DNA of 17,131 nucleotides from Clostridia bacterium (GTDB lineage Bacteria > Bacillota > Clostridia > Clostridiales > Clostridiaceae). Shown here piece by piece: positions 1 through 8,039 of this stretch. Made by a program: the position numbers and the translations under genes. The notes below the pieces were generated by a model. It saw nothing but the letters and a program-made list of their open reading frames with translations. It searched no databases and was not told the origin of the DNA. Location of the stretch: positions 1-17,131 of the forward strand of contig RZYZ01000016.1 of assembly GCA_009930125.1 (NCBI GenBank), read 5' to 3'. Each line of letters begins with the position of its first letter. The first letter of the stretch is position 1.

Positions 1-891
1 CTCATGACCCTTTTCTCTGATCCATTCTCCGGTTTCATTTTCCAGCTCCGTGGGAAAAGGTCCTTTACCCACTCTGGTGGTATAAGCCTTGGTGACACCT
101 ACAGCCTTTTCGATGGTATTGGGTCCGATTCCGGATCCTGCCGCCACGCCTCCAGCGGTTGTATTGGATGATGTGACGAAGGGATAGGTTCCATAGTCGA
201 TATCAAGAAGCATACCCTGCGCTCCTTCAAAAAGAACTTTCTTCTTCTTTTTCATCTCTTCATATAGAACCACTGATGTGTCTCTCACAAAAGGCTTCAG
301 TCTTTCACCAAGGGCTTTGTAGGTGTTATAGACTTCCTCCGGATCCATGGCCTCTCCACCTAGAACCTGGGTGATATATCTGTTCTTCTCTTCCAGATTC
401 AGTTCGATTTTTTCTTTCAGGACTTCAGGATGCATCAGGTCACATACCCTGATTCCGGATCTTTCCACCTTATCCGTGTAAGCCGGTCCGATTCCCTTTC
501 CTGTGGTTCCTATGTCATTCTTTCCTCTTGCCTTTTCCTTCAGCTGATCCAGCACTTTATGATAGGGCATGATCACGTTGGCTCGATCGCTGACGATGAG
601 ATTGTCCGAAGTGATTGTAAGACCTGTTTCCTCGAGATACTCCACTTCCTTGAAGAACGCAGTCGGGTCCAGCACTACACCGTTTCCGATGATATTGAGT
701 TTTTTCCCGTGTATGATTCCTGAAGGAATCAGATGAAGCTTATACTGCTTTTCTCCCACTTCCACTGTATGACCGGCATTGTTTCCGCCTTGGAATCGCA
801 CCACCACTTCTGCGGTTTCCGCCAGATAGTCGGTGATTTTACCTTTCCCTTCGTCTCCCCACTGAGCGCCTAATATAACTAAAGTTGACAT
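1..891 (-). CDS. purA: Adenylosuccinate synthetase, N-terminal 297 codons (3' end outside window)
   Basis: PurA joins IMP and aspartate at the expense of GTP to form adenylosuccinate, the first committed step from IMP to AMP, in the cytosol. Translating the minus strand from the ATG at 889-891 gives an open frame to the window edge. It begins MSTLVILGAQWGDEGKGK. The phosphate-binding loop GDEGKGK is at residues 12-18 with the family's catalytic Asp13, and NNAGHT carries catalytic His41, the same numbering as in well-studied PurA. GTTGKGIGP (about residue 128) and a QGMLLDIDYGTYPFV stretch (about 220-235) are further family signatures. The family is about 425-430 residues long, so roughly 130 residues lie beyond position 1. 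The start is supported by GGAGGT at 898-903, 6 nt upstream. In Bacillus purA lies just downstream of rplI and the replicative helicase gene. Here pgsA and a Nudix gene come between. Confidence 0.97.
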   Translation of the reverse strand, partial: MSTLVILGAQWGDEGKGKITDYLAETAEVVVRFQGGNNAGHTVEVGEKQYKLHLIPSGIIHGKKLNIIGNGVVLDPTAFFKEVEYLEETGLTITSDNLIVSDRANVIMPYHKVLDQLKEKARGKNDIGTTGKGIGPAYTDKVERSGIRVCDLMHPEVLKEKIELNLEEKNRYITQVLGGEAMDPEEVYNTYKALGERLKPFVRDTSVVLYEEMKKKKKVLFEGAQGMLLDIDYGTYPFVTSSNTTAGGVAAGSGIGPNTIEKAVGVTKAYTTRVGKGPFPTELENETGEWIREKGHE

Positions 892-922
892 AAGATTACC
901 TCCGATACAAATTAACAGTCTT

Positions 923-951
923 ATCTTAACAGAAACGTACGTTAACATCAA
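923..951 (-). promoter_or_regulatory. Candidate sigma-A promoter of purA
   Basis: On the minus strand a TTGATG -35 (946-951) and a TAAGAT -10 (923-928) are 17 bp apart and about 30 bp upstream of the purA start. Each hexamer matches 4 of 6 consensus bases. The spacer contains a perfect 10-bp palindrome, AACGTACGTT (934-943). The rest of the 285-bp divergent gap to pgsA shows no convincing PurR box, hairpin or small gene. Confidence 0.5.
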
Positions 952-1081
952 TTTTATTTTTATCATCTGACTCATTCGGAACGCTTGCAGCTACACGAAT
1001 ATTATCATCTGTATTTAGTGGGAATGTACAGGTTTCTTATGGGTTCCGGTTAGGCTTCCTCTTCATTTTTGTGATGGAATC

Positions 1082-1111
1082 AGGACAAAAGGCCATTCTT
1101 TCAGGTATAAT
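1082..1111 (+). promoter_or_regulatory. Candidate sigma-A promoter of pgsA
   Basis: A consensus TATAAT -10 is at 1106-1111, with AGGACA (4 of 6 -35 consensus bases) at 1082-1087 and an 18-bp spacer. Transcription would start near 1118, giving a leader of about 68 nt before the pgsA start codon. The -10 is strong and the -35 modest. Confidence 0.55.
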
Positions 1112-1185
1112 ATACTTAACAGAAATATCAAATAATTATGGCATAAATCAAGATATCACCTTGTCTCCCGAAGGAGGTGGCACAT

Positions 1186-1728
1186 ATGAAACTGGAAAAA
1201 AACTCAAGCAACCTGAATCTTCCTAACTTAATAACGCTGTTCAGGATTTTCCTGATTCCCATATTCCTATATGTTTATTTGAGGAATCCTGAAGAAAACC
1301 TCCTCTATTCAGTGGTTATTTTCTTCATTGCAGGATTCTCTGATTTTCTGGATGGCTATCTGGCTCGAAAAAACAACCTTGTAACCCCCTTCGGCACGGT
1401 CATGGATCCTCTGGCAGATAAGCTGATGCTCCTCACAGCCATCATTTCCTATGCAGTCACCGGCGTGATCCCCTATATCATACTGATTCTGGTGGGTGTC
1501 AAGGAAACCTTCATGATCCTAGGCGGCATCGTCGTCTACAAATGGGGAATCATCAATCCTGCCAACAAGTTAGGGAAGTTTGTGACCTTCTCTTTCTATA
1601 TCGGTATCCTCACCCTGCTGTTCAGTAAATCCCTGGGCACCATCTTTCTGTTCATCTCCGCGGCCCTCGGTTTCATGGCTGGCTTCAGCTATGTCAGGAC
1701 GACCCTTGAAAAGAAGAAGAATCGCTGA
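1186..1728 (+). CDS. pgsA: CDP-diacylglycerol--glycerol-3-phosphate 3-phosphatidyltransferase
   Basis: PgsA transfers phosphatidyl from CDP-diacylglycerol to glycerol-3-phosphate in the membrane, the committed step toward phosphatidylglycerol and cardiolipin. The product is 180 residues with several hydrophobic helices. It contains the complete CDP-alcohol phosphotransferase signature D-G-x2-A-R-x8-G-x3-D-x3-D: Asp56-Gly57, Ala60-Arg61, Gly70, Asp74, Asp78. The N-terminal NLPNLITLFRIFLIPIF is typical of bacterial PgsA. The frame is open from a GTG at 1177, but that codon lies inside the Shine-Dalgarno sequence AAGGAGG (1171-1177). The ATG at 1186, 8 nt downstream of it, is therefore the better start. 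It is the only plus-strand gene in the left half of the window, has its own promoter, and converges on the Nudix gene. PgsA is chosen over phosphatidylserine synthase or cardiolipin synthase from the N-terminal motif and length, which is inference. Confidence 0.93.
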   Translation: MKLEKNSSNLNLPNLITLFRIFLIPIFLYVYLRNPEENLLYSVVIFFIAGFSDFLDGYLARKNNLVTPFGTVMDPLADKLMLLTAIISYAVTGVIPYIILILVGVKETFMILGGIVVYKWGIINPANKLGKFVTFSFYIGILTLLFSKSLGTIFLFISAALGFMAGFSYVRTTLEKKKNR

Positions 1729-1747
1729 GAAGCGTCTCATAGAAGGA

Positions 1748-1795
1748 AAAAGCAGAAAAGCAAGTACCTTGAATGGCACTTGCTTTTCTGCTTTT
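1748..1795. terminator. Bidirectional intrinsic terminator between pgsA and the Nudix gene
   Basis: An 18-bp perfect inverted repeat has its left arm at 1748-1765 and its right arm at 1778-1795, with a 12-nt loop. The arms start with AAAA and end with TTTT, so both strands have a U-rich 3' flank. It begins 20 nt after the pgsA stop and 7 nt after the Nudix stop on the other strand, so it can serve both convergent genes. Confidence 0.9.
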
Positions 1796-1801
1796 CTCGT
1801 T

Positions 1802-2236
1802 CTAATCTTCATTGGCCTGCAGATATGTATCAATAAACTGCTTCGCAGCTTTAAGAACATCTCTGCTTTCCGGAAAGGTGATTCTTTCTCTTGCTTTCTC
1901 ATAGGGAAGATACTCATAGTCCATCACTTCCTCTTCCTGAATGGACACTCTGCCCATGGAGAACCCCAGATAGAAAGTCACTGTTTTCTCCACACCAGGA
2001 ATCGGTGAATATCTTGATTTCTCTTTAAACCCATCGATAAGTCTTACCTTCAGCCCTGTTTCCTCCAGAACTTCCCGTATTGCAGTTTCCCGATCTGTTT
2101 CGTCATTTTCCTTATGGCCTTTCGGAAAATCCCAATGTGCGCCGTTCTGATGTCTGATCAGCAGAAATTCGCTCTTCTCATTGATGATGACCGCTCCATA
2201 GGATCTTTCTTTGGTTTTACCAGTACTTCTTCCCAC
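1802..2236 (-). CDS. Nudix hydrolase, diadenosine tetraphosphatase-like
   Basis: Nudix enzymes hydrolyse nucleoside diphosphates linked to another group. This sequence resembles the asymmetrical Ap4A hydrolase branch (S-x-G-A-V-I then LLIRHQNGAHWDFPKGH), which would clear diadenosine polyphosphates. The exact substrate is inference. The Nudix box G-x5-E-x7-R-E-V-x-E-E-x-G-L is intact, and its REVLEETGL carries the metal-binding glutamates. The frame is open from an ATG at 2260 (152 residues), but that start has no ribosome binding site. GGAGGT at 2241-2246 lies 4 nt upstream of a GTG at 2234-2236, giving 144 residues and a start nearer the family norm. I prefer the GTG, but the ATG codons at 2260 and 2248 remain possible. 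The gene stands alone between the dnaB terminator and the terminator shared with pgsA. Confidence 0.9.
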   Translation of the reverse strand: MGRSTGKTKERSYGAVIINEKSEFLLIRHQNGAHWDFPKGHKENDETDRETAIREVLEETGLKVRLIDGFKEKSRYSPIPGVEKTVTFYLGFSMGRVSIQEEEVMDYEYLPYEKARERITFPESRDVLKAAKQFIDTYLQANED

Positions 2237-2291
2237 TCTTACCTCCATCGTTTCACGCATAAACTGACAGGATATTTTTTATTCTACTATT

Positions 2292-2297
2292 ATTATA
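2292..2297 (-). promoter_or_regulatory. Candidate -10 element for the Nudix gene
   Basis: On the minus strand TATAAT sits about 30 bp upstream of the first possible Nudix start. No good -35 is visible at the proper distance, and that spot overlaps the upstream arm of the dnaB terminator. It is supported only by the perfect -10 and by the need for a promoter after the terminator. Confidence 0.35.
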
Positions 2298-2310
2298 CTA
2301 TATATTCAGA

Positions 2311-2347
2311 AAAGTAGCAGGTCTGATATCACCAGACCTGCTACTTT
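2311..2347 (-). terminator. Terminator hairpin of the DUF2232-gdpP-rplI-lonC-dnaB operon
   Basis: A perfect 15-bp inverted repeat (arms 2311-2325 and 2333-2347) has a 7-nt loop and starts 17 nt after the dnaB stop. Read on the minus strand the right arm ends in CTACTTT followed by TCTG, so the U-tract is short. Stem strength and position make termination likely. Confidence 0.8.
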
Positions 2348-2364
2348 AATTTCTATATGACAGA

Positions 2365-3699
2365 TCAGTAATCCTGATGAACCATGTCAAGCCTTGCAAA
2401 CTTGGAGTATTGTCCAAGCCATGCCATTTTGACGGTGCCCACCGGACCGTTTCTCTGTTTTGCGATAATACATTCCGCAATATTCTTGTCTTCCGTATCC
2501 TGATTGTAGTACTCATCTCTGTAAAGGAACATGACAAGGTCTGCATCCTGCTCTATGGAGCCGGATTCTCTAAGGTCTGATAGCATCGGTCTGTGGTCTG
2601 CACGCTGCTCTGGGGCTCTGGAGAGCTGAGAAAGGGCAATGACGGGGCAGGACATCTCCTTTGCCAGGGCTTTGATGGAACGGGAGATCTCCGATACTTC
2701 CTGCTGTCTGCTTTCTCCTTTACCGCTCATCAGCTGCAGATAGTCGATCATGATGAGATCAATACCGCTTTCCAGCTTCAGTCTTCTGCATTTGGATCGC
2801 ATTTCCGTAACGGATATACCCGCCGTATCATCTATGTAGATCTTCGCCTGTGAGAGGGGTCCGGAAGCTCTTGCGATATTCTCCCAGTCCTTGTCATCCA
2901 GATCTCCGTTACGGAGCTTTGTCAGTTCCACGTTGGCTTCTGAACAGAGAAATTTATATGCCAGCTGCTCCATGGACATTTCAAGGGAAAAGATCGCAAC
3001 GGATTTTCCTTCTCTTAATGCGGCATATTCAGCCAGATTCAGTGCAAAAGTGGTTTTACCCATGGAGGGTCTTGCCGCGATCAGAACCATGTCGCCTTTC
3101 TGGAAACCGGATGTCATACGGTCAAGCTCAGGAAAAGGAGTGGAAACCCCCGTAGTGGTTCCTTTGTTGTTGAAGACTCTTTCAATCTCAACGAAACCTC
3201 TTTCAAGAATCGTGCTGATCGGTTCAAATCCTCCGGTGTTTCTCTTCTCTGCAATGTTGAAGATCCTCTTTTCAGCATCTTCAACCACCACATCCACTTC
3301 GTCCTGCTTGGAATAGCTGTCATCCATGATTTCAGTGGATGCTCTGATCAGTCTTCTCAGCATCGCTTTGTCTGAAACGATCTTGATGTAGGAAGACAGG
3401 TTCAGCGTTGTGGGTACGGAAGAAGCCAGTTCTGTGAGATAGCTGATTCCACCCACATAATCAATCTTGTCGATGGATTTCAGATGGTCTGCCAGTGTGA
3501 CCAGATCGATGGGCACATCTCTTGTGAAGAGATCCAGAATCCCCTGAAAGATGATTTTATGTCCATCTCTATGGAAATCGTCCGCATGGAGTTTTTCCAG
3601 AACGGTGGCGATGGCATTTTTATCCAGGATCATGGACCCGATGACAGACTGCTCTGCTTCCTGGTTATTGGGCATTATTCGTAGGGGTCTGTTCTCCAT
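2365..3699 (-). CDS. dnaB: Replicative DNA helicase DnaB (Bacillus DnaC)
   Basis: DnaB is the hexameric 5'-to-3' helicase that unwinds DNA at the fork and contacts primase. The 444-residue product has the N-terminal DnaB domain (about 8-110), a linker, and a RecA-like ATPase domain (about 180-440). Walker A is ARPSMGKTT at 209-217. SLEMS holds the presumed catalytic Glu240, Walker B is LIMIDYLQL with Asp319, and KQRNGP near 416 supplies the arginine finger. Length is normal for the family and there is no intein. The ATG at 3697-3699 is preceded by AAGGAG, which overlaps the lonC stop codon. It follows lonC by 14 nt and is the last gene of its operon. The rplI-dnaB order is conserved in Firmicutes, although a lonC gene between the two is unusual. 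Confidence 0.98.
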   Translation of the reverse strand: MENRPLRIMPNNQEAEQSVIGSMILDKNAIATVLEKLHADDFHRDGHKIIFQGILDLFTRDVPIDLVTLADHLKSIDKIDYVGGISYLTELASSVPTTLNLSSYIKIVSDKAMLRRLIRASTEIMDDSYSKQDEVDVVVEDAEKRIFNIAEKRNTGGFEPISTILERGFVEIERVFNNKGTTTGVSTPFPELDRMTSGFQKGDMVLIAARPSMGKTTFALNLAEYAALREGKSVAIFSLEMSMEQLAYKFLCSEANVELTKLRNGDLDDKDWENIARASGPLSQAKIYIDDTAGISVTEMRSKCRRLKLESGIDLIMIDYLQLMSGKGESRQQEVSEISRSIKALAKEMSCPVIALSQLSRAPEQRADHRPMLSDLRESGSIEQDADLVMFLYRDEYYNQDTEDKNIAECIIAKQRNGPVGTVKMAWLGQYSKFARLDMVHQDY

Positions 3700-3713
3700 G
3701 AATCTTCTTCTCC

Positions 3714-5594
3714 TTACTGCAATACAATTTCAAGCAGCTCTTCAATGTCTTTCACTGAAGTCACTGTAATATCTTCCATGCCCGTAGGCACATCGTTTCT
3801 GTTATCATAAGGGACAATCACATGCTTGATGCCTTTTCTCCTTGCACCATAGACTTTTTCAAAGATTCCGCCCACAGGCTTCACTTTGCCACGTATGGAT
3901 ATTTCACCGGTGATTGCTGTGTCCTGCCTGATGGGTCTATTCAGCAGTGCTGAAATGATGCACACCGTGATGGCGGCGCCAGCAGAAGGTCCATCGATTT
4001 TGGCTCCTCCGATGACATTCACATGGATGTCATAGTCGCTCATGTCTTTTCCGGTGATCTTTCTGATGACCGATGCCGCATTGAACACAGAATCCTTCGC
4101 CATGCTTCCTGCTGTATCGTTGAATCTCACAACGCCTTTGCCCTTCTGCTTGGATTCATAGACCATGGTTTCAATCTCAAGGGTTGAACCCACGAATCCG
4201 GATACTGCCAGACCGTAAATATGTCCGACTTCCCATTCGTTGTCATTGGAAATAATCTCATAGGGCGCGATACGGGCAATCTTGATGATCTCTTCCACAT
4301 CTTTGACCATTACCGTGATTCTCTTGTCCTCTTCGATTCTTCCTTCGTAAAGAATCGCACCATATGCATCTGCCAGCAGATTGATGGCCTTACGCCCTTC
4401 AATGGTGTAACTGGAAATAAGCTCCGCTGCGCCTTCTTCCAGACTGATCTGAAGCTTCTCTGCCGCGTCCTCTACAATTCGCACAATATCCTTGGAGGTC
4501 AGCGGCTCAAAGAACACTTCTGTACATCTTGAGCGCAGGGCAGGGCTGATATCGCCTGGTTCTCTCGTGGTGGCACCAATCAGGACAAAATCCGCCGGTG
4601 CTCCCCGGTCAAACAGGTACTTCACATACTGTGGCGTGTTGTCGTCATCCGGATCATAATAAGCGGAGGAGAATTCCACCCGTTTATCTTCCAGTACTTT
4701 AAGCAGCTTGTTCTGGAGAATCTCATCCAGTTCCCCGATCTCGTCTATGAACAGGACGCCTCCATGAGCTTCTGTCACTAGTCCGAGTTTGGGTTCAGGA
4801 ATTCCTCCCTCAGCCAGATCTCTCTTGCTGCCCTGATAGATGGGATCATGAACTGAGCCCAGCAGAGGGTTTGTGATCTCTCTGGGGTCCCAGCGAAGGG
4901 TTGTTCCATTCACTTCCACAAACTTCGCATCTTCTTCATAGGGCGTGAAGCTGAGTTTCTTCGCCTCATTCAGAGCGATTCTTGCTGCAGTGGTTTTTCC
5001 TACTCCTGGAGGGCCGTAGAGAATGATGTGCTGAGGATAAGGAGAGGAGATTTTAGAAAGCAGTGACTTCACTGCCCGCTCCTGTCCTATGATCTCATCA
5101 AACTGTTCCGGTCTCAGCAGTGCCTGAAGATTCTTTGAAAGATGCTTCTGATCCAGCTCAAGGAGCTCTTCGAACTTCTTTCTCGTCTTCGCATTCTCTG
5201 GACCTTTCTTCTTTCTCAGGACATTCAGTCTCATCTCATCGATGTACTTGTCCTGCTTGTCCATGAGTTCTTTTTCCACTTCTTCTTCCACTTTGCGCTG
5301 AACATAGTTTCGCGCGATGATTTCGGAAATCCACTTGTTGGTGTCTTCCACCATATGAACCAGATCATCCTCCCTGGGCATGGCCAGAGAGGACATCCCG
5401 TCAGATGCGATCTTGTTCACAGCATAGGCGCGAGATAGCGTATCTCCTGCCAGATGCTTTTGCAGTTTATGTTTACTGATTCTTGCTTTTACAGCACCCT
5501 TGTCCAGGACATTTTCAAGAATGTCCAGCTGAACATTGATTTCCGCCAGAATATCGTTGTCCTCATAGAAGGGTCTATTTGTTGAATTATTCAA
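3714..5594 (-). CDS. lonC: Lon-family ATP-dependent protease, LonC type
   Basis: This 626-residue protein fuses an AAA+ domain to a Lon-type Ser-Lys protease but lacks the usual LonA N-terminal substrate domain. Residues 1-165 hold a charged, probably coiled-coil region. Walker A is GPPGVGKT (194-201) and Walker B LFIDE (281-285). An acidic insert, DPDDDNTPQY, lies in the ATPase domain. The protease dyad is Ser537 in DGPSAGAA and Lys580 in EKVYGA, with the 43-residue spacing seen in Lon proteases. The architecture fits LonC, known from a subset of endospore formers and thought to act in sporulation, which suggests a spore-forming lineage. LonB is the main alternative. Translation starts at TTG (5592-5594), with AGGAG 7-8 nt upstream and overlapping the region just after the rplI stop. 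It sits 12 nt after rplI and 14 nt before dnaB. Confidence 0.92.
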   Translation of the reverse strand: MNNSTNRPFYEDNDILAEINVQLDILENVLDKGAVKARISKHKLQKHLAGDTLSRAYAVNKIASDGMSSLAMPREDDLVHMVEDTNKWISEIIARNYVQRKVEEEVEKELMDKQDKYIDEMRLNVLRKKKGPENAKTRKKFEELLELDQKHLSKNLQALLRPEQFDEIIGQERAVKSLLSKISSPYPQHIILYGPPGVGKTTAARIALNEAKKLSFTPYEEDAKFVEVNGTTLRWDPREITNPLLGSVHDPIYQGSKRDLAEGGIPEPKLGLVTEAHGGVLFIDEIGELDEILQNKLLKVLEDKRVEFSSAYYDPDDDNTPQYVKYLFDRGAPADFVLIGATTREPGDISPALRSRCTEVFFEPLTSKDIVRIVEDAAEKLQISLEEGAAELISSYTIEGRKAINLLADAYGAILYEGRIEEDKRITVMVKDVEEIIKIARIAPYEIISNDNEWEVGHIYGLAVSGFVGSTLEIETMVYESKQKGKGVVRFNDTAGSMAKDSVFNAASVIRKITGKDMSDYDIHVNVIGGAKIDGPSAGAAITVCIISALLNRPIRQDTAITGEISIRGKVKPVGGIFEKVYGARRKGIKHVIVPYDNRNDVPTGMEDITVTSVKDIEELLEIVLQ

Positions 5595-5606
5595 ATTCTT
5601 GCTCCT

Positions 5607-6050
5607 TTAGTCTTCCTGAACAGTTACTTTGAGTTTTGTACTGATTTCAGGATAAATCTTGACTTCCACATCATAGCTTCCTACAAGCTTGATGGTATTC
5701 ATCAGGACTTTTTTCTTATCAATGTCAGTACCAAAAGTCTTGTTTAATAGTTCAGTCACATCTTTATTTGTTATGGCTCCGAAAAGTCTGCCATTGTCTC
5801 CGACCTTTGTTTTGATTACAAGCTCCTTGTTTCTCATCTGATCTGCGATTTTCTGCGCAGCTTCTGTTTCTTCCAGCTTGATTCTTCTCTCGTTCTCTTT
5901 TTTGAGATTCACGATATGCAGATTATCCGGTGTTGCTTCCTGCGCCAGCTTTCTGGGAAACAGATAATTTCTTGCATATCCATCTGAAGCTTCCACCACA
6001 TCTCCCTTTTTACCCATGTTCTTTACGTCTTTCAGTAGTATGATCTTCAT
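5607..6050 (-). CDS. rplI: 50S ribosomal protein L9
   Basis: L9 is a large-subunit protein with two globular domains joined by a long helix. It binds 23S rRNA near the L1 stalk and helps keep the reading frame. The 147-residue product has the N-terminal rRNA-binding domain MKIILLKDVKNMGKKGDVVE, the DGYARNYLFPRKLA signature, the charged connecting helix (about 45-75), and the C-terminal domain starting near KVGDNGRLFGAIT. Length is typical. The ATG (6048-6050) overlaps the gdpP stop as ATGA, so the two genes are probably translationally coupled. GAGGAG lies 8-9 nt upstream of the start. The gdpP-rplI order is widely conserved in Firmicutes. Confidence 0.98.
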   Translation of the reverse strand: MKIILLKDVKNMGKKGDVVEASDGYARNYLFPRKLAQEATPDNLHIVNLKKENERRIKLEETEAAQKIADQMRNKELVIKTKVGDNGRLFGAITNKDVTELLNKTFGTDIDKKKVLMNTIKLVGSYDVEVKIYPEISTKLKVTVQED

Positions 6051-8014
6051 AAATTACTCTCCTCTTTTCTGTGTTTATTGATTGCTTCATAGAGCTTTTC
6101 ATATGCCTCGTCCATGGATATGTCGGCAAGTCTCGCACCTGCCATGGTCATGTGACCTCCACCACCTAATTCCTCCAGAATCAGTTGAACGTTCAGCTCT
6201 TTGATTGACCTACCATTTATTATTATATCATTATCTTGCGCGGTTAGTACGAAAGCTCCATTAATGTCTTTGAAATTTGAAAGCTCATCCGCAGCCTGAG
6301 CGGAAACCAGAATATCCGTTGTATCATATACTTTTGCTATGGCGATCTTGTCAATGATTTCCGCATTGCGTATGATTTCGGATTTCAGATTGAAGCTGTT
6401 CAGATCCGAAGCGAACATTTCTCTTACTTCCACTGTTCTGGCACCTTGCCTCTTCAGGAAAGATGCGGCTTCAAAGGTTCTGACGCCCGTTTTGAAATTG
6501 AAACTCTTGGTATCCACGCGGATTCCCGCAAACAGCGCTTCCGCTTCAAGAATGGACATCTCCGGTTTTTCAAATACATACTGAATGAGCTCCGTGACAA
6601 GTTCAGAAGTGGACGATGCATAGGTTTCAATATAAGACAGCATCGCTCCGGTGATCTGGTCCGGTGTTCTTCGGTGATGATCGATGATGACGATTTTTTC
6701 AAACTTCTCGATGACACTCTGATCCAGTACATAGTTATTCGCATGGACATCCACGATGATCAGCGTGTCCTGTGGCTTGATCTTGGCAAGGGCTCTTTGC
6801 ACTGAAATGATATCTTCCTTGTACTCCGAAACTTCCATGAACTTGTTATACACCGGAAGGATGTTCACAAACGGCTCTTCATTCAGGATCAGTGCTTTCT
6901 TTCCAAGACCTCTTGCTATGACCTTGATTCCTACCGCGGCGCCAAAACAGTCCATATCCGGATTCTTATGACCCATGATGTATATTTTATGACTGTCTTC
7001 TATGATATCTTTCAGCACATTGGATACGACTCTAGATCGAACTCTTGATTTCTTCTCGATTTCCTTGGATGAACCTCCATAAAAAGAAAGATTCTCCGGC
7101 GTTTTGATTACAACCTGGTCTCCGCCTCTGCCAAGTGCAAGCTCTTTGGCGGCTTTTGATAGGTTCTGATTCTCTTCAGGAGAATCTCCCCCTTTTCCGA
7201 TTCCTATGCTCAGGGTGGGCTCCAGCGTATTGCCGTGGTCGATACTCTTGATGCTGTCCAGCACCTGAAATTTCTTTCTCACCTGCTCATTTACGAAGTA
7301 CTCCGGAACCACCATCATGAATTTGCTGGCTTCGTATTTTCTTACCATGGCTTTCATTTCATGCCCGTAAGCGTAGATGAAATTCTCGATTTCCGCCAGA
7401 AGAAAGGGCTTTTTTTCCGTATCTATGCTTCCAAGGAGATCACTGTAGTTGTCCACTTCCACAGACATGACACAGGAGCGTTTCATTTCTGCTTCTTTGA
7501 TCAGAGATATGTCATTGAATACCAGCACGCGCAGATGCTCTTCAAATTCATCCGCAGCATGGTCCACGGGAATCACCATGATATGGTATTCCTTGGTGTT
7601 GATTTTCGCTTCCACATATCCGCTTTCATGCAATGAAAGGATCTCTTCCTTATTTCCGGGTGTGATTTCTTCCAGCCTGAAGTTGTGATTCTTCTTCTCA
7701 AAGAGATTCAGAGACTCCTGGTTGTACCAGATGATTTCACCATCATCCCGGATCAGTACGATGGGTACACTGGTTTTTTCAATGGTATGCACAATCGATT
7801 CTCTCATCTTCGTGATGAGATCTATGACGAATTTCTCCCATCTCTTTTTCTTATAGGTATCCAATGCATTCAGATAGATGATCATCATCGCAAACAGAAC
7901 AAGAAATCCCGTAGCGATCAGCCATTGCCCCAATGCATAAAGGGTCAGGATCGCCACAGAAATGATCAGGCTATATAAATAATCACTCTTTCTGAACTCA
8001 TAATACTTTTTCAT
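6047..8014 (-). CDS. gdpP: Cyclic-di-AMP phosphodiesterase GdpP
   Basis: GdpP degrades the second messenger c-di-AMP to pApA at the membrane and so affects potassium, osmolyte and cell-wall homeostasis. Using the start at 8014 (655 residues), two membrane helices lie within about 10-48, a PAS-like domain at about 75-170, a degenerate GGDEF domain at about 180-310, and a DHH-DHHA1 catalytic unit to the end. In the GGDEF position the sequence reads YEASKF, so no cyclase activity is expected. Catalytic motifs are intact: MGHKNPDMD (347-355), IIVDVH (419-424), DHH (445-447), and GGGGH (617-621) in DHHA1. The frame also opens at an ATG at 8032 with no ribosome binding site. The ATG at 8014 follows AGGGG by 5 nt and is preferred. 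Its stop overlaps rplI by 4 nt. The length is near the roughly 660 residues usual for the family. Confidence 0.95.
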   Translation of the reverse strand: MKKYYEFRKSDYLYSLIISVAILTLYALGQWLIATGFLVLFAMMIIYLNALDTYKKKRWEKFVIDLITKMRESIVHTIEKTSVPIVLIRDDGEIIWYNQESLNLFEKKNHNFRLEEITPGNKEEILSLHESGYVEAKINTKEYHIMVIPVDHAADEFEEHLRVLVFNDISLIKEAEMKRSCVMSVEVDNYSDLLGSIDTEKKPFLLAEIENFIYAYGHEMKAMVRKYEASKFMMVVPEYFVNEQVRKKFQVLDSIKSIDHGNTLEPTLSIGIGKGGDSPEENQNLSKAAKELALGRGGDQVVIKTPENLSFYGGSSKEIEKKSRVRSRVVSNVLKDIIEDSHKIYIMGHKNPDMDCFGAAVGIKVIARGLGKKALILNEEPFVNILPVYNKFMEVSEYKEDIISVQRALAKIKPQDTLIIVDVHANNYVLDQSVIEKFEKIVIIDHHRRTPDQITGAMLSYIETYASSTSELVTELIQYVFEKPEMSILEAEALFAGIRVDTKSFNFKTGVRTFEAASFLKRQGARTVEVREMFASDLNSFNLKSEIIRNAEIIDKIAIAKVYDTTDILVSAQAADELSNFKDINGAFVLTAQDNDIIINGRSIKELNVQLILEELGGGGHMTMAGARLADISMDEAYEKLYEAINKHRKEESNL

Positions 8015-8039
8015 ACCTGCCCCTCGTTTCATTGCAATA

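Noticed and set aside
971..984. CTCATTCGGAACGC in the purA upstream region as a possible PurR box.
   Set aside because: Only the CCGAA core fits; the flanking bases do not match the PurBox pattern on either strand and no second box is nearby.
1177..1185. GTG at 1177 as the pgsA start.
   Set aside because: The codon is part of the Shine-Dalgarno sequence that serves the ATG at 1186.
1570..2008. Open frames crossing the pgsA-Nudix terminator on both strands.
   Set aside because: They run through a perfect 18-bp terminator hairpin and overlap the real genes in other frames.
2250..2257. GTTTCACG as a parS half-site near the Nudix start.
   Set aside because: The other half does not match, and eight bases are expected by chance at this window size.
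7235..7636. A 133-codon open frame on the plus strand opposite gdpP.
   Set aside because: It is fully antisense to a gene with intact catalytic motifs, has no family resemblance or convincing ribosome binding site, and its composition follows the complement of gdpP.
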